A stretch of 64,000 nucleotides of DNA, taken from positions 124,001 through 188,000 of the forward strand of contig NZ_JAHOPB010000003.1 in NCBI RefSeq assembly GCF_019039055.1. Direction: 5' to 3'. The notes below the pieces were generated by a model. It had not been told where the DNA came from and did not search any database. It saw nothing but the letters and a program-made list of their open reading frames with translations. How positions within the stretch are numbered: the stretch's first letter is position 1; every line of letters begins with the position of its first letter. The DNA is from Reyranella humidisoli. Its GTDB lineage: Bacteria > Pseudomonadota > Alphaproteobacteria > Reyranellales > Reyranellaceae. Below are positions 17,586 through 26,490 of this stretch, piece after piece. A program made the position numbers and the translations under genes.

Positions 17586-18383
17586 TTACTTGCCCGTCCA
17601 GTCCGGCTTCGGCCTCTTGTTCACGAAGGCGTCGATGCCGGCCTGCGCATCCTCGCGCTGGATGGCACCGGCCATGTAATCGGTCGCGTAGGCATAGGCC
17701 TGCTCGACGTTCATCTCCATGTGCTTGCGGAACATCGCCTTGCCGGAGGCGATCTGCTGCGGGGGCTGGCTGGCGATGCGCTCGGCCAGCGCCTTTGTCT
17801 CGCGGTCGAGATCGGCCGCGGGGACGACTCGGCTCACCAGCCCGTCGCGCATCGCGGTCGCGGCATCGACGAACGTGCCGGTGAACAGCATGTCGAGGGC
17901 GCGCTTGGGCCCGATGTTGCGGCCGACCGCCACGGAGGGCGTGCCGCAGAACAGGCCGTTGTTGATGCCCGAGGTGGCGAAGGTGGCGTCGCTCGAGGCG
18001 ACGGCGAGATCGCAGGCGGCCACGAGCTGGCAGCCGGCGGCGGTCGCGACCGCTTTCACCTTGGCGATGACGGGCTGGGGCAGGCGGCCGATCGACAGCA
18101 TCATCGCCGAGCAGCGCGTCATCAGGCTGTGATGAAACGCATAGTCGCGGGTCGAGGCGACCTCCCGCAGGTCATGGCCGGTCGAGAAGGCGCGGTCGCC
18201 CTGGGCTTCGATGACGACGCAGCGGATGGCGGCGTCCCCGGCCAGCCTGTCGAATTCCGTCTGCAGCGCATCTATAAGTTCGCCCGAGAGCGCGTTCATG
18301 GCGCGGGGGCGGTTGAGCGTGAGGAAGGCGACGCGACTCTCGTCGCGGCGGAGAAGCACGGATTCGTTGGAGGCAGCGGTCAT
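17586..18383 (-). CDS. enoyl-CoA hydratase/isomerase family protein (ECHDC3-like)
   Basis: 265-residue crotonase-fold protein. The first oxyanion-hole stretch is DRAFSTGHDLREVAS (about 65-79) and the second segment is SGINNGLFCGTPSVAVGRN (about 128-146). In classical hydratases the second segment includes a catalytic Glu; here the sequence resembles the ECHDC3 subgroup (GLFCSTPGVAL), which appears to lack it. Dehydratase activity is therefore doubtful. The gene is divergent (33 bp) from a hotdog thioesterase and co-oriented with the Bug gene, suggesting CoA-ester metabolism. Confidence 0.85.
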   Translation of the reverse strand: MTAASNESVLLRRDESRVAFLTLNRPRAMNALSGELIDALQTEFDRLAGDAAIRCVVIEAQGDRAFSTGHDLREVASTRDYAFHHSLMTRCSAMMLSIGRLPQPVIAKVKAVATAAGCQLVAACDLAVASSDATFATSGINNGLFCGTPSVAVGRNIGPKRALDMLFTGTFVDAATAMRDGLVSRVVPAADLDRETKALAERIASQPPQQIASGKAMFRKHMEMNVEQAYAYATDYMAGAIQREDAQAGIDAFVNKRPKPDWTGK

Positions 18384-18416
18384 GGCGGCATTCTATGGGA
18401 AGCGACGAGGGGCGTC

Positions 18417-18836
18417 ATGCCGGTGATGTCGCCCGCGGAACTGATCGAGTTCCTCGACGAGCACTTCCCGCAGGCTGCCCATCTCGGCCTCGCGATAGAG
18501 CATCTCGACGACAAGACGATCCGGCTGCGGCTGCCGACGCACGAGCGGCATCTGCGGCCCGGTGGCACGATCTCCGGCCCGACCTTGATGTGGCTGGTCG
18601 ACTGCGGCTTCTACCTGCTGATCCTGGCCCAGCTCGGGCCGGTGGCGCTGGCGGTCACCACCAGTCTCAACATCAACTTCATGCGCAAGCCAGAGCCCGC
18701 CGACCTGATCGGGGAGGGGCGGCTGATGAAGCTCGGCAAGACCCTGGCGGTCGGCGACTTCACGATCTGGAGCGACGGCAAGCCCGAACCGGTGGCGCAC
18801 GCCACCGTGACATATGCCATACCACGCAAGGCTTAA
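18417..18836 (+). CDS. PaaI-like hotdog-fold thioesterase
   Basis: 139-residue acyl-CoA thioesterase-like protein. ATG 18417 is chosen for the AGGGG ribosome site 5 bases upstream and the typical N-terminus MPVMSPAELIEFLDEHFP. The hotdog helix region is HLRPGGTISGPTLMWLVDCGFYLLI (about 45-70), where the PaaI active site (G-G-x-x-x-x-x-x-D) sits, followed by LNINFMRKPEPADLIGEGRLMKLGK. It should hydrolyse small acyl- or aryl-CoA esters. A much longer upstream frame is only antisense overlap with the neighbouring hydratase gene. Confidence 0.85.
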   Translation: MPVMSPAELIEFLDEHFPQAAHLGLAIEHLDDKTIRLRLPTHERHLRPGGTISGPTLMWLVDCGFYLLILAQLGPVALAVTTSLNINFMRKPEPADLIGEGRLMKLGKTLAVGDFTIWSDGKPEPVAHATVTYAIPRKA

Positions 18837-18840
18837 GTGA

Positions 18841-18858
18841 GAGGTAATATAATACCTC
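18841..18858. repeat. AT-rich inverted repeat before rplM
   Basis: GAGGTA-ATATAA-TACCTC: perfect 6-bp arms with a 6-base centre, 4 bp after the thioesterase stop. It could be a weak terminator or an operator for the rplM promoter about 40 bp on; neither can be decided. Confidence 0.35.
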
Positions 18859-18898
18859 AATTCTAAGTTCTTGATTTTGCGTCGCTATTTGCGGCGAT

Positions 18899-18927
18899 TT
18901 GACAAGTCGCCAGACACTCCCCATAAG
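18899..18927 (+). promoter_or_regulatory. probable sigma-70 promoter of rplM-rpsI
   Basis: Perfect -35 TTGACA at 18899-18904, 17-bp spacer, and CATAAG at 18922-18927 as a -10 (4 of 6 bases). The expected transcript would start near 18934, leaving a short leader with GGAAGAAAG before the rplM ATG at 18953. Confidence 0.6.
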
Positions 18928-18952
18928 CGCGCGCTCATTGGAAGAAAGACTC

Positions 18953-19432
18953 ATGCACGCCCTCACGCACTCCACTCCCAGCATCAAGACCGCCGACGTC
19001 AAGAAGAAGTGGTTTCTGATCGACGCTGAAGGCCTCGTTCTCGGCCGGCTCGCCACGATCATCGCCATGCGCCTGCGCGGCAAGCACAAGCCGATGTTCA
19101 CGCCGCATATCGATTGCGGCGACAACATCGTCGTGATCAACGCCGAAAAGGTTCGCCTCACCGGCCGCAAGGCCGAGCGTGAAGTGTTCTACTGGCATAC
19201 CGGTCATCCCGGCGGCATCAAGGGCGAGACCCTGGGCAAGCGCCTCGAAGGCCGCTTCCCGGAGCGCGTCCTGATCAAGGCCGTCGAGCGCATGATCACG
19301 CGCGGGCCCCTCGGCCGGGCGCAAATGAAGAACCTGCGCGTCTACGCCGGACCGAACCACGAGCAAGAGGCCCAGCAGCCCGAGAAGCTCGACATCGCTG
19401 CTATGAACCCCAAGAACTCGAGGATCGGCTAA
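18953..19432 (+). CDS. rplM: 50S ribosomal protein L13
   Basis: 159-residue large-subunit ribosomal protein. [30 protein letters not shown] is the standard L13 N-terminal region; [19 protein letters not shown] and [31 protein letters not shown] complete the family pattern. ATG 18953 has a GGAAGAAAG ribosome site two bases upstream. A TTG-initiated extension of 18 codons would overlap the promoter and is rejected. rpsI follows after one base, the universal rplM-rpsI operon. Confidence 0.97.
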   Translation: MHALTHSTPSIKTADVKKKWFLIDAEGLVLGRLATIIAMRLRGKHKPMFTPHIDCGDNIVVINAEKVRLTGRKAEREVFYWHTGHPGGIKGETLGKRLEGRFPERVLIKAVERMITRGPLGRAQMKNLRVYAGPNHEQEAQQPEKLDIAAMNPKNSRIG

Positions 19433-19433
19433 C

Positions 19434-19916
19434 ATGGCTACCGAACTTTCGTCGTTTGCCGAACTGAAGAAGGCTCCGGCCGCCGGAGCGCAGGTTGCCG
19501 GCGCTCCCCGCGAAAAGGAAATCGACGCACAGGGGCGTGCGTACGCCACGGGCCGCCGCAAGAACGCGGTCGCCCGCGTCTGGGTCAAGCCCGGCACCGG
19601 CAAGATCACCATCAACGGTCGCGACCAGACGATCTACTTCGCTCGTCCCACGCAGCGCATGATGATCCAGCAGCCGTTCGATGTGACCCAGCGCAACGGC
19701 CAGTTCGACGTCGTCGCCACGGTTTCCGGCGGCGGCCTGTCGGGCCAGGCGGGCGCCGTGCGTCACGGCATCTCGCAGGCCCTCACCAAGTTCGAGCCCG
19801 GCCTGCGCGGCAGCGTCAAGGCTGCCGGCTTCCTCACCCGCGACAGCCGCGTGGTCGAGCGCAAGAAGTACGGCCGCGCCGGTGCCCGTCGCCGCTTCCA
19901 GTTCTCGAAGCGCTAA
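19434..19916 (+). CDS. rpsI: 30S ribosomal protein S9
   Basis: 160-residue small-subunit protein. A variable N-terminal extension (about 1-38) precedes the conserved [25 protein letters not shown] core, and the C-terminus ends in [17 protein letters not shown] with the invariant basic tail that reaches the decoding site. The N-terminal extension is normal in alphaproteobacteria. It ends in a textbook terminator 22 bp later. Confidence 0.97.
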   Translation: MATELSSFAELKKAPAAGAQVAGAPREKEIDAQGRAYATGRRKNAVARVWVKPGTGKITINGRDQTIYFARPTQRMMIQQPFDVTQRNGQFDVVATVSGGGLSGQAGAVRHGISQALTKFEPGLRGSVKAAGFLTRDSRVVERKKYGRAGARRRFQFSKR

Positions 19917-19938
19917 ACCCGCGTTTCCGATATCCTCG

Positions 19939-19967
19939 AAGGGCGCCTCAGGGCGCCCTTCTTTTTT
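19939..19967 (+). terminator. intrinsic terminator of rplM-rpsI
   Basis: Perfect 9-bp GC-rich stem (19939-19947 with 19952-19960), TCAG loop, followed by CTTTTTT. Confidence 0.92.
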
Positions 19968-19999
19968 GCGCTCTTGCTGGTTTGTGGAGTGACGATCCG

Positions 20000-20536
20000 A
20001 TGTCCGGACTCATCGTGCCCTTCAACGGCTTCGTGCCCCAGGTCCACAGCACGGCCTTCATCGCGCCCAACGCGACGCTGATCGGTGAGGTCGAGATCGC
20101 CGCCAACTGCAGCATCTGGTTCGGCGCCGTGCTGCGCGGCGACGGGCCAGGCATCAGGATCGGCGAGAACTCGAACATCCAGGACGGGACGGTGATCCAC
20201 ATCGCCGCCCGGGGCGTCAGCACGGTCGTCGGCCGCAACGTCACGGTGGGTCACCTCGCATTGCTGCACGCCTGCGAAGTCCAGGACGATGCCTTCATCG
20301 GCATGCATTCGACGGTGCTGGACGAGGCGGTGGTCGAGACCGGCGCCATGGTTGCCGCCGGAGCGGTGGTGACGCCGCGCAAGATCGTGCGCAAGGGCGA
20401 ACTGTGGGCCGGCAACCCCGCCGTGAAAATGCGCGACGTTACCGAGAAGGACCTCGAATCCTTCCGCCGCTCGGCGGCCGCCTACGTGCGGCTGGGCCAG
20501 GCCTATCGCGGCGGCGTTCCGAAGGCGGCGGAGTAG
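20000..20536 (+). CDS. gamma carbonic anhydrase family protein
   Basis: 178-residue left-handed beta-helix protein with hexapeptide repeats (for example IGENSNIQDGTVIHIAA). The three metal-ligand histidines of the gamma class are present at His67 (VIHIAA), His85 and His90 (GHLALLHACEV). Trimeric family members bind Zn or Fe and hydrate CO2, although many bacterial homologues (YrdA/CaiE type) have weak or unknown activity. ATG 20000 is preferred over an upstream in-frame start at 19982 because of the GGAGTGACG ribosome site. Convergent with phaC, 27 bp apart. Confidence 0.88.
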   Translation: MSGLIVPFNGFVPQVHSTAFIAPNATLIGEVEIAANCSIWFGAVLRGDGPGIRIGENSNIQDGTVIHIAARGVSTVVGRNVTVGHLALLHACEVQDDAFIGMHSTVLDEAVVETGAMVAAGAVVTPRKIVRKGELWAGNPAVKMRDVTEKDLESFRRSAAAYVRLGQAYRGGVPKAAE

Positions 20537-20563
20537 GCTGGTCAGGCTGCTCCGGAGGCGAGT

Positions 20564-22381
20564 TTACTGCTCGCCGGAGCGGACCTTCACGTAGCTGCCG
20601 GGCGCATCCTCGAGTGCAGGCAATCCACCGGCGCCAGGTACGCGCGCCGGGACCTTCGCGCCCGACAGGGCCGACAGCCACTTGTCCCAGTCGTGCCACC
20701 ACGAGCCCGGGAATTCCTGGGCGCCGGCCTGCCATTCGGCCAGAGTCGGAGGGTTCTTCGCCGTCTCGTTCAGCCAGTGCTGGTACTTCTTGTTGCGCGG
20801 CGGATTGACGACGCCCGCGATGTGACCCGAGCCCGCCAGCATGAAGCGCGCCGGACCGCTGAAGATCTGCGTCGCCTTGTAGACCGAGCGTGCCGGCGCT
20901 ATGTGGTCTTCCTTGCCGGCCTGGATATAGACGGGGATCTGGATCTTGCGCAGGTCGATCGGCACGTTGTCGATGACGATGCCGCCCGGCTGGCTGAGCA
21001 GGTTCTTCTGGTACATGTTGCGCAGGTAGAAGCTGTGCATCGCTGCGGGCATGCGCGTGGCGTCGGCGTTCCAGAACAGCAGGTCGAAGGGGAAGGGGTC
21101 CTTGCCCATCAGGTAGTTGTTCACGACGAACGACCATATGAGATCGTTGGCGCGCAGCATGTTGAAGGTCGTTGCCATCTCGCTGCCTTCGAGATAGCCC
21201 TTCTTGCTCATCATCTCCTCGACGCTGGCGAGCTGGTCCTCGTCGATGAAGACGCCGAGTTCGCCCGGTTCGCTGAAGTCGACCTGGGCGGTGAAGAAGG
21301 TGCAGGCGGCGATGCGGTCGTCGCCGCGCGCGGCCATGTAGGCGAGCGTCGCGGCCATCAGCGTGCCGCCGATGCAGTAGCCGATTGCCGAGACCTTGCG
21401 CGCGCCCGTCGCCTTCTCGATGGCGTCGAGCGCCGCGAGCGGGCCCTGGTTCATATAGTCCTCGAACACCATCTTCGCGAGGCGCTCGTCGGGATTGACC
21501 CAGGAGACCACGAACACCGTGTAGCCCTGTTCGGTCGCCCACTTGATGAACGAGTTCTCGGGCTTGAGGTCGAGGATGTAGAACTTGTTGATCCACGGCG
21601 GCACGATCAGCAACGGCACCTCGTAGACCTCTTCGGTCGCGGGCGCGTACTGGATGAGCTGGATGACGTCGTTCTGGAAGACGACCTTGCCGGGCGAGGT
21701 GGCGACGTTGCCGCCGACCTTGAAGGCATCCATGTCGGTCTGGCGGATGGCGAGGTTGCCCTTGCCGCGCTCGAGATCGCCCAGCAGGTTCTTGAGGCCC
21801 TTGAGAAGGTTCTCGCCCTTGGACTCGACTGTCGCCTTGACGACCTGCGGATTGGTCATGGCGAAGTTCGAGGGCGACACCGCGTCGATGAACTGGCGGG
21901 TGTAGAAGTCCACCTTCTTGGCGGTCTTCTCGTCGACGCCCTCGACTTCCTTGATCGTCCCCTGCAGCCAGCGCGCCGTGAGCAGATAGGACTGCTTCAG
22001 GTAATCGAAGACGACCTCGTCCTTCCAGGCGGGATCGTTGAAGCGCTTGTCGCCGCGCGCGGGCTCCGCCACCGGCTCGACCGTCTGGCCCATCATGCGC
22101 TGGGCCGTGACCTGCCAGAGCTTCATGTACTGCTGCCAGAGTTCGACCTGCGCCTGAACCAGCCGGTTCGGGTCAGCCATCATCTTGGCCGTGAAGTCCA
22201 TGAAGGTCTGGGTGAGGTGCAGCGGATCGGTCGGCTGCGGTCCTTCGGACTGGTACTTCTGGGAAAAATCCTGCAGCAGCTTCTGACTGCGCGTCGCGAT
22301 GTCCTTGAAGGCCTCCTGGAGCTTCGCGGACTCCTCCGGCGACAGGCCGCCAAGGGCCGTGGGGGCGGGCGTGTCGGACAT
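20564..22381 (-). CDS. phaC: class I poly(R)-hydroxyalkanoic acid synthase
   Basis: 605-residue PHA synthase that polymerises (R)-3-hydroxyacyl-CoA into storage granules. The lipase-like box GYCIGG gives nucleophile Cys336; Asp492 (GKEDHIAP) and His520 (GSGHIAGVVNPP) complete the triad. Length and absence of a phaE neighbour indicate class I. ATG 22381 (MSDTPAPTALGG) is chosen with GGAAGGGGAAACGC upstream rather than an in-frame ATG 7 codons earlier. No phaA/phaB/phaZ gene is adjacent. The 199-bp upstream gap has a small GCGGT/ACCGC inverted repeat. A hairpin spans the stop and the gap to the carbonic anhydrase gene. Confidence 0.95.
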   Translation of the reverse strand: MSDTPAPTALGGLSPEESAKLQEAFKDIATRSQKLLQDFSQKYQSEGPQPTDPLHLTQTFMDFTAKMMADPNRLVQAQVELWQQYMKLWQVTAQRMMGQTVEPVAEPARGDKRFNDPAWKDEVVFDYLKQSYLLTARWLQGTIKEVEGVDEKTAKKVDFYTRQFIDAVSPSNFAMTNPQVVKATVESKGENLLKGLKNLLGDLERGKGNLAIRQTDMDAFKVGGNVATSPGKVVFQNDVIQLIQYAPATEEVYEVPLLIVPPWINKFYILDLKPENSFIKWATEQGYTVFVVSWVNPDERLAKMVFEDYMNQGPLAALDAIEKATGARKVSAIGYCIGGTLMAATLAYMAARGDDRIAACTFFTAQVDFSEPGELGVFIDEDQLASVEEMMSKKGYLEGSEMATTFNMLRANDLIWSFVVNNYLMGKDPFPFDLLFWNADATRMPAAMHSFYLRNMYQKNLLSQPGGIVIDNVPIDLRKIQIPVYIQAGKEDHIAPARSVYKATQIFSGPARFMLAGSGHIAGVVNPPRNKKYQHWLNETAKNPPTLAEWQAGAQEFPGSWWHDWDKWLSALSGAKVPARVPGAGGLPALEDAPGSYVKVRSGEQ

Positions 22382-22580
22382 GCGTTTCCCCTTCCGAATC
22401 ATTGCCTTTGCAGCATTTCTTGCGGTAAATTCACCGCTTCGGTGCCATACCTAGTGCAGAACCTACCGGAATCGATACTTGCTTCCCATAGGTAGGCTGC
22501 GACAACTGACGGGTCAAATTTCCTCTCGGTCTCCGCTAGACAGGCGGAGGATACCGGGCTTCAAGCGGACACAGCAGGTG

Positions 22581-23867
22581 ATGAAGATGCAGCGACCCCA
22601 GGACACGATCGGCAGCGGCCGCTGGCTCGGCCTGCTCGGAGTGTCTGCGTTCGCCCTTTTGACGGGCTGCGGCTGGTTCGACGGCTCCGCACCTGTCGGT
22701 CCGCCGCCGCGTCCCGGCGTCGAGCGCGACGTCGCGCCCGCCAGTGCCCTTCCGCCGGCGCCAGGCAACCGCCAGTACGATGCGGCGGTCACCGCAGGAG
22801 ACGAAACGCGCAACACAACGGCGTCAATCGGCTCGGTGATTTCGGCCAAGGGCGGGCAGAAGGCACAGAAGGAAGCACTCGAGAAGGAGCAAGCCGAGCG
22901 CGACCGCAAGGACCGCGAGGCACGCCTCGAGCGGGAAGCTGCCGACAAGGAACTGAAGAGCAAGGAGAAGCAGGAGGGAGCGCCTGCCGCGGCTCCGGCC
23001 GCCGCTCCGGTCGGTGCTCCGCCCGTCGGTGCCGGCACCATCACGTCTGATCCGGCGCCGGTTTCGGCACCCGTGCCGCCGCCGGCTCCGGTGACCACGG
23101 CGCCGATGGCGCCGCCGTCTGCCGCGCCCGATCCCGCGACAGCACCGACGCCCGTGCCGGCGCCGGCACCTGCGGGAAATCCGAACCGGGCATTCACTCC
23201 GCCACCGAATTGGACGCCGCCGGGAGCGGAGCCGGGGTCTGTGACGACCGGTGCACCGCCAGCCTCTCCCGCGCCGCCCGCCGCGGCGCCCCCACCGGCA
23301 CCGCCGGCAGATCCGAACAAGGCCTTCGCGCCGCAGCCGGGCTGGAAACCGTCGGGCGTCGACGTGGGATCGCTGCTGCCTCTGGCGCCACTGCCGGTGG
23401 CACTCGCGGCTTCTGACTTCGCGGACGATGCCTGCGGCGAGCCGATGCCCGCCATGGCCAACATCGCCGCCGCCCAATCGGGTGCGGTGCCGTTCAGCAG
23501 CCTCAAGTCGCCGCCCTTCGATGGGTCGATCCAGGTTGCCCTGATCCAGTTCGGCCAGGCCTCGGCAGGCCTCGACGAAACCGACCAGGCCGTGCTCGCC
23601 CGCGTGGCCGAGATTCAGCGCGATAACGGCGGGACCGTGCGCATCGTTGGCCATGCTGCCGCGGATGCGGTGTCGATCGCTCAATCGGACAACTTCGACG
23701 TATCGCGCCATCGCGCGCTCGCGGTCGCGCGGCAATTGCTCCGTCTCGGCGTGCCCGCCGACCAGCTGATGGCGGAAGCCGCTTCCGACGACGAACCGAT
23801 CTATCAGACCAGCACTGCTCGCGGCCTCGCCGCAAACCGGCGCGCCGACGTCTTCATCGATTTCTAG
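22581..23867 (+). CDS. proline-rich lipoprotein with C-terminal OmpA-like domain
   Basis: 428-residue probable outer-membrane lipoprotein. Lipobox LLTGC lies about 30 residues in. A charged Lys/Glu/Arg helix (about 95-135, with QKEALEKEQAERDRKDREA) is likely coiled coil. A long Ala/Pro linker (about 140-300) holds two similar copies of a Pro-rich unit, NRAFTPPPNWTPPGAEPGS and NKAFAPQPGWKPSGVDVGS. The C-terminal 120 residues resemble an OmpA/MotB peptidoglycan-binding domain (TVRIVGHAA, SRHRALAVARQLLRLGVPADQL, NRRADVFI). It probably tethers envelope to cell wall. ATG 22581 is used; ATG 22587 is also possible. Confidence 0.8.
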   Translation: MKMQRPQDTIGSGRWLGLLGVSAFALLTGCGWFDGSAPVGPPPRPGVERDVAPASALPPAPGNRQYDAAVTAGDETRNTTASIGSVISAKGGQKAQKEALEKEQAERDRKDREARLEREAADKELKSKEKQEGAPAAAPAAAPVGAPPVGAGTITSDPAPVSAPVPPPAPVTTAPMAPPSAAPDPATAPTPVPAPAPAGNPNRAFTPPPNWTPPGAEPGSVTTGAPPASPAPPAAAPPPAPPADPNKAFAPQPGWKPSGVDVGSLLPLAPLPVALAASDFADDACGEPMPAMANIAAAQSGAVPFSSLKSPPFDGSIQVALIQFGQASAGLDETDQAVLARVAEIQRDNGGTVRIVGHAAADAVSIAQSDNFDVSRHRALAVARQLLRLGVPADQLMAEAASDDEPIYQTSTARGLAANRRADVFIDF

Positions 23868-23885
23868 GCGCCAAGGAAGAACGAC

Positions 23886-25142
23886 ATGGACGACTCGGAA
23901 TTTCACCGCCTGAAGCGCCTGCCGCCCTACGTGTTCGCGGAAGTGAACGCCATGAAGGCTCGCGCCCGTGGCGCCGGTCAGGACGTCATCGATCTCGGCA
24001 TGGGCAATCCCGACCTGCCGACCGCGCCGCACATCGTGGCCAAGCTCGCCGAGGCCGCCGCCAACCCGCGCGCCCATGGCTACTCGGCGTCGCGTGGCAT
24101 CCCGGGCCTCCGCAAGGCGCAGGCTGCCTACTACTCGCGCCGTTTCGGCGTCGAACTCGATCCTGATTCCGAAGTCATCGTGACCCTGGGATCGAAGGAG
24201 GGGCTGGCCAACCTCGCGCAGGCGATTACCTCGCCGGGCGACACGGTGCTGGTGCCGAACCCCAGCTATCCAATCCATCCCTACGGCTTCATCATCGCAG
24301 GCGGTTCGGTGCGCCACATTCCGGTGCCGGGCTCGACCTCGATCGAGGAGTTCCTGCCGGCGCTGGAGCGCGCCGTGCGCCATGCCGTGCCGAAGCCGCT
24401 GGCGCTGGTGCTGAACTATCCGTCGAACCCGACGGCGCAGGTCGTCGATCTCGATTTCTATGGAGCCATCGTCGATTTCTGCAAGCGCGAGGGCATCTGG
24501 ATCCTGTCCGACCTCGCCTATGCCGAGATCTACTTCGACGGCGTGCCGCCACCGTCCGTGCTGCAGGTTCCGGGCGCCCGCGACATTGCCATCGAGTTCA
24601 CCTCGATGAGCAAGACCTACTCGATGGCCGGCTGGCGCATGGGCTTCGCGGCCGGCAACAAGACGCTCATCCAGGCGCTGACCCGCATCAAGTCCTACCT
24701 CGACTACGGCGCCTTCACGCCGATCCAGGTCGCGGCGACGGCGGCGTTGAACGGGCCACAGGATTGCATCGCCGAGGCGCGCAACACCTACAAGGAGCGC
24801 CGCGACGTCCTGATCGAAGGGCTGAAGGGCGCGGGCTGGGACCTGCCGGCTCCGTCGGCGAGCATGTTCGCCTGGGCGCCGCTGCCCAAGGAATTTGCCG
24901 AGCTGGGCTCGCTGGCCTTCTCGAAGCTGCTGCTGACCCAGGCCAATGTCGCGGTCTCGCCCGGCATCGGATTCGGCGAGCACGGCGACGCTCATGTCCG
25001 CATTGCCCTGGTCGAGAACAAGCACCGGATCCGCCAGGCCGTCCGCAACATCCGCACGGTGATGGCCGACCCCGGTCGCGCCATCGACCTCTACCTGCGG
25101 GGCGTTGGGGACAATATCACGCCGATCAAGGCTCGCGCCTGA
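23886..25142 (+). CDS. alaC: PLP-dependent aminotransferase AlaC
   Basis: 418-residue class I aminotransferase closely matching E. coli AlaC in N-terminal FHRLKRLPPYVFAEV, GYSASRGIPGLRKAQ, VLVPNPSYPIHPYGFIIAG and the PLP lysine segment SMSKTYSMAGWRMGF. Expected reaction is alanine/pyruvate transamination with glutamate/2-oxoglutarate; some annotations call this group LL-diaminopimelate aminotransferase. It starts 18 bp after the lipoprotein gene and precedes hom by 25 bp, the gene order seen in many alphaproteobacteria, linking it to amino acid biosynthesis. Confidence 0.92.
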   Translation: MDDSEFHRLKRLPPYVFAEVNAMKARARGAGQDVIDLGMGNPDLPTAPHIVAKLAEAAANPRAHGYSASRGIPGLRKAQAAYYSRRFGVELDPDSEVIVTLGSKEGLANLAQAITSPGDTVLVPNPSYPIHPYGFIIAGGSVRHIPVPGSTSIEEFLPALERAVRHAVPKPLALVLNYPSNPTAQVVDLDFYGAIVDFCKREGIWILSDLAYAEIYFDGVPPPSVLQVPGARDIAIEFTSMSKTYSMAGWRMGFAAGNKTLIQALTRIKSYLDYGAFTPIQVAATAALNGPQDCIAEARNTYKERRDVLIEGLKGAGWDLPAPSASMFAWAPLPKEFAELGSLAFSKLLLTQANVAVSPGIGFGEHGDAHVRIALVENKHRIRQAVRNIRTVMADPGRAIDLYLRGVGDNITPIKARA

Positions 25143-25167
25143 TCCTATCCTGTCGTATCAGGCGCCC

Positions 25168-26460
25168 ATGAATTCTCCTCTCAGGATCGGCATCGCCGGG
25201 CTCGGAACCGTGGGCGCCGGCGTCGTGAAGCTGCTGGCCGAACACGGCCGGCTCCTCTCCGTGCGCGGTGGACGGCCGCTCAAGATCGTGGCCGTCAGCG
25301 CGCGCAGCAAGGCCAGGAAGCGCGATATCGACCTCTCCGGCATGCGCTGGGAGAAGGATCCGATGGCGCTGGCGACCGCGCCGGACATCGACGTGGTGGT
25401 CGAGCTGATCGGCGGTTCGGGTGGCGTCGCGCGGCGTCTCGTCCAGAAGGCGTTGGCCTCGGGCAAGCACGTCGTCACCGCCAACAAGGCGCTGCTGGCG
25501 CTGCATGGCACCGAGCTTGCCGCGCTGGCCGAGAAGAAGCAGCGCAGCCTCGCCTTCGAGGCGGCGGTGGCGGGCGGCATTCCGATCATCAAGGCGCTGC
25601 GCGAGGGTCTGGTCGGCAATCGCGTGAAGCGGCTCTACGGAATCCTCAACGGCACCTGCAATTACATCCTGACGACCATGCGCGAGACCGGTCGCGATTT
25701 CGACGTCGTGCTGGCCGAGGCACAGGCGGCGGGCTACGCCGAGGCCGACCCGACGTTCGACGTCGACGGCATCGACGCCGCCCACAAGCTCGCGGTGCTG
25801 ACCGGCGCGGCCTTCGGCGCCAGGGTCGACTTCGCCGGCGTGCATGTCGAGGGTATCCGCCGCGTCACCTCGATGGACATCGAATTCGCGCAGGAGCTGG
25901 GCTACCGCATCAAGCTGCTGGGCCTCGCACGCGAGACGCGCCACGGCATCGAGCAGCGCGTGCATCCCTGCATGGTGCCGCTCGACACGCCGATCGCGCA
26001 TATCGAGGGCGTGTTCAACGCCGTCGTCGTCGAGGGCGATTTCGTGGGTACGACGATGTTCCAGGGCCGCGGTGCGGGGCAGGGACCGACCGCCTCGGCC
26101 GTCGTCGCCGACCTGGTCGACGTGGCGCGCGGCCGGCACATGCCGGCCTTCGTCGTGCCCGCCGAGAAGCTCGCGACCAAGAAGGCTTCGCCGATGGACC
26201 GTCATGTCGGCGCCTACTACATGCGCCTGATGGTGCAGGACCGGCCGGGGGTGATCGCCGCGGTGTCGGGCGCGCTCGCCAAGGAACGCATCTCGCTCGA
26301 ATCGATGCTGCAGCGCGGGCGCTCGGAGTCGGGCGAAGTGCCGGTGGTGCTGACGACACACGAGACAGAAGAGGCTGCGATGCGGCGCGCCCTGGCGCGC
26401 ATCGCCAAGCTCGGCGCCGTCGCCGAAGAGCCGTGCGTGATCAGGATCGAGGCATTCTAG
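25168..26460 (+). CDS. hom: homoserine dehydrogenase
   Basis: 430-residue enzyme reducing aspartate semialdehyde to homoserine with NAD(P)H, on the route to threonine and methionine. Rossmann motif GLGTVGAGVVKLL at the N-terminus, catalytic-domain mark LYGILNGTCNYILTTM, AEADPTFDVDGIDAAHKLAVL, and a C-terminal ACT domain (about 345-430, VQDRPGVIAAVSGALAKERISLESMLQ) for allosteric control. ATG 25168 is chosen by the N-terminal family pattern; a 21-codon upstream extension overlaps alaC. Confidence 0.95.
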   Translation: MNSPLRIGIAGLGTVGAGVVKLLAEHGRLLSVRGGRPLKIVAVSARSKARKRDIDLSGMRWEKDPMALATAPDIDVVVELIGGSGGVARRLVQKALASGKHVVTANKALLALHGTELAALAEKKQRSLAFEAAVAGGIPIIKALREGLVGNRVKRLYGILNGTCNYILTTMRETGRDFDVVLAEAQAAGYAEADPTFDVDGIDAAHKLAVLTGAAFGARVDFAGVHVEGIRRVTSMDIEFAQELGYRIKLLGLARETRHGIEQRVHPCMVPLDTPIAHIEGVFNAVVVEGDFVGTTMFQGRGAGQGPTASAVVADLVDVARGRHMPAFVVPAEKLATKKASPMDRHVGAYYMRLMVQDRPGVIAAVSGALAKERISLESMLQRGRSESGEVPVVLTTHETEEAAMRRALARIAKLGAVAEEPCVIRIEAF

Positions 26461-26490
26461 AAGGCGCTGAGAGACGCCGCGGAGGGAACG

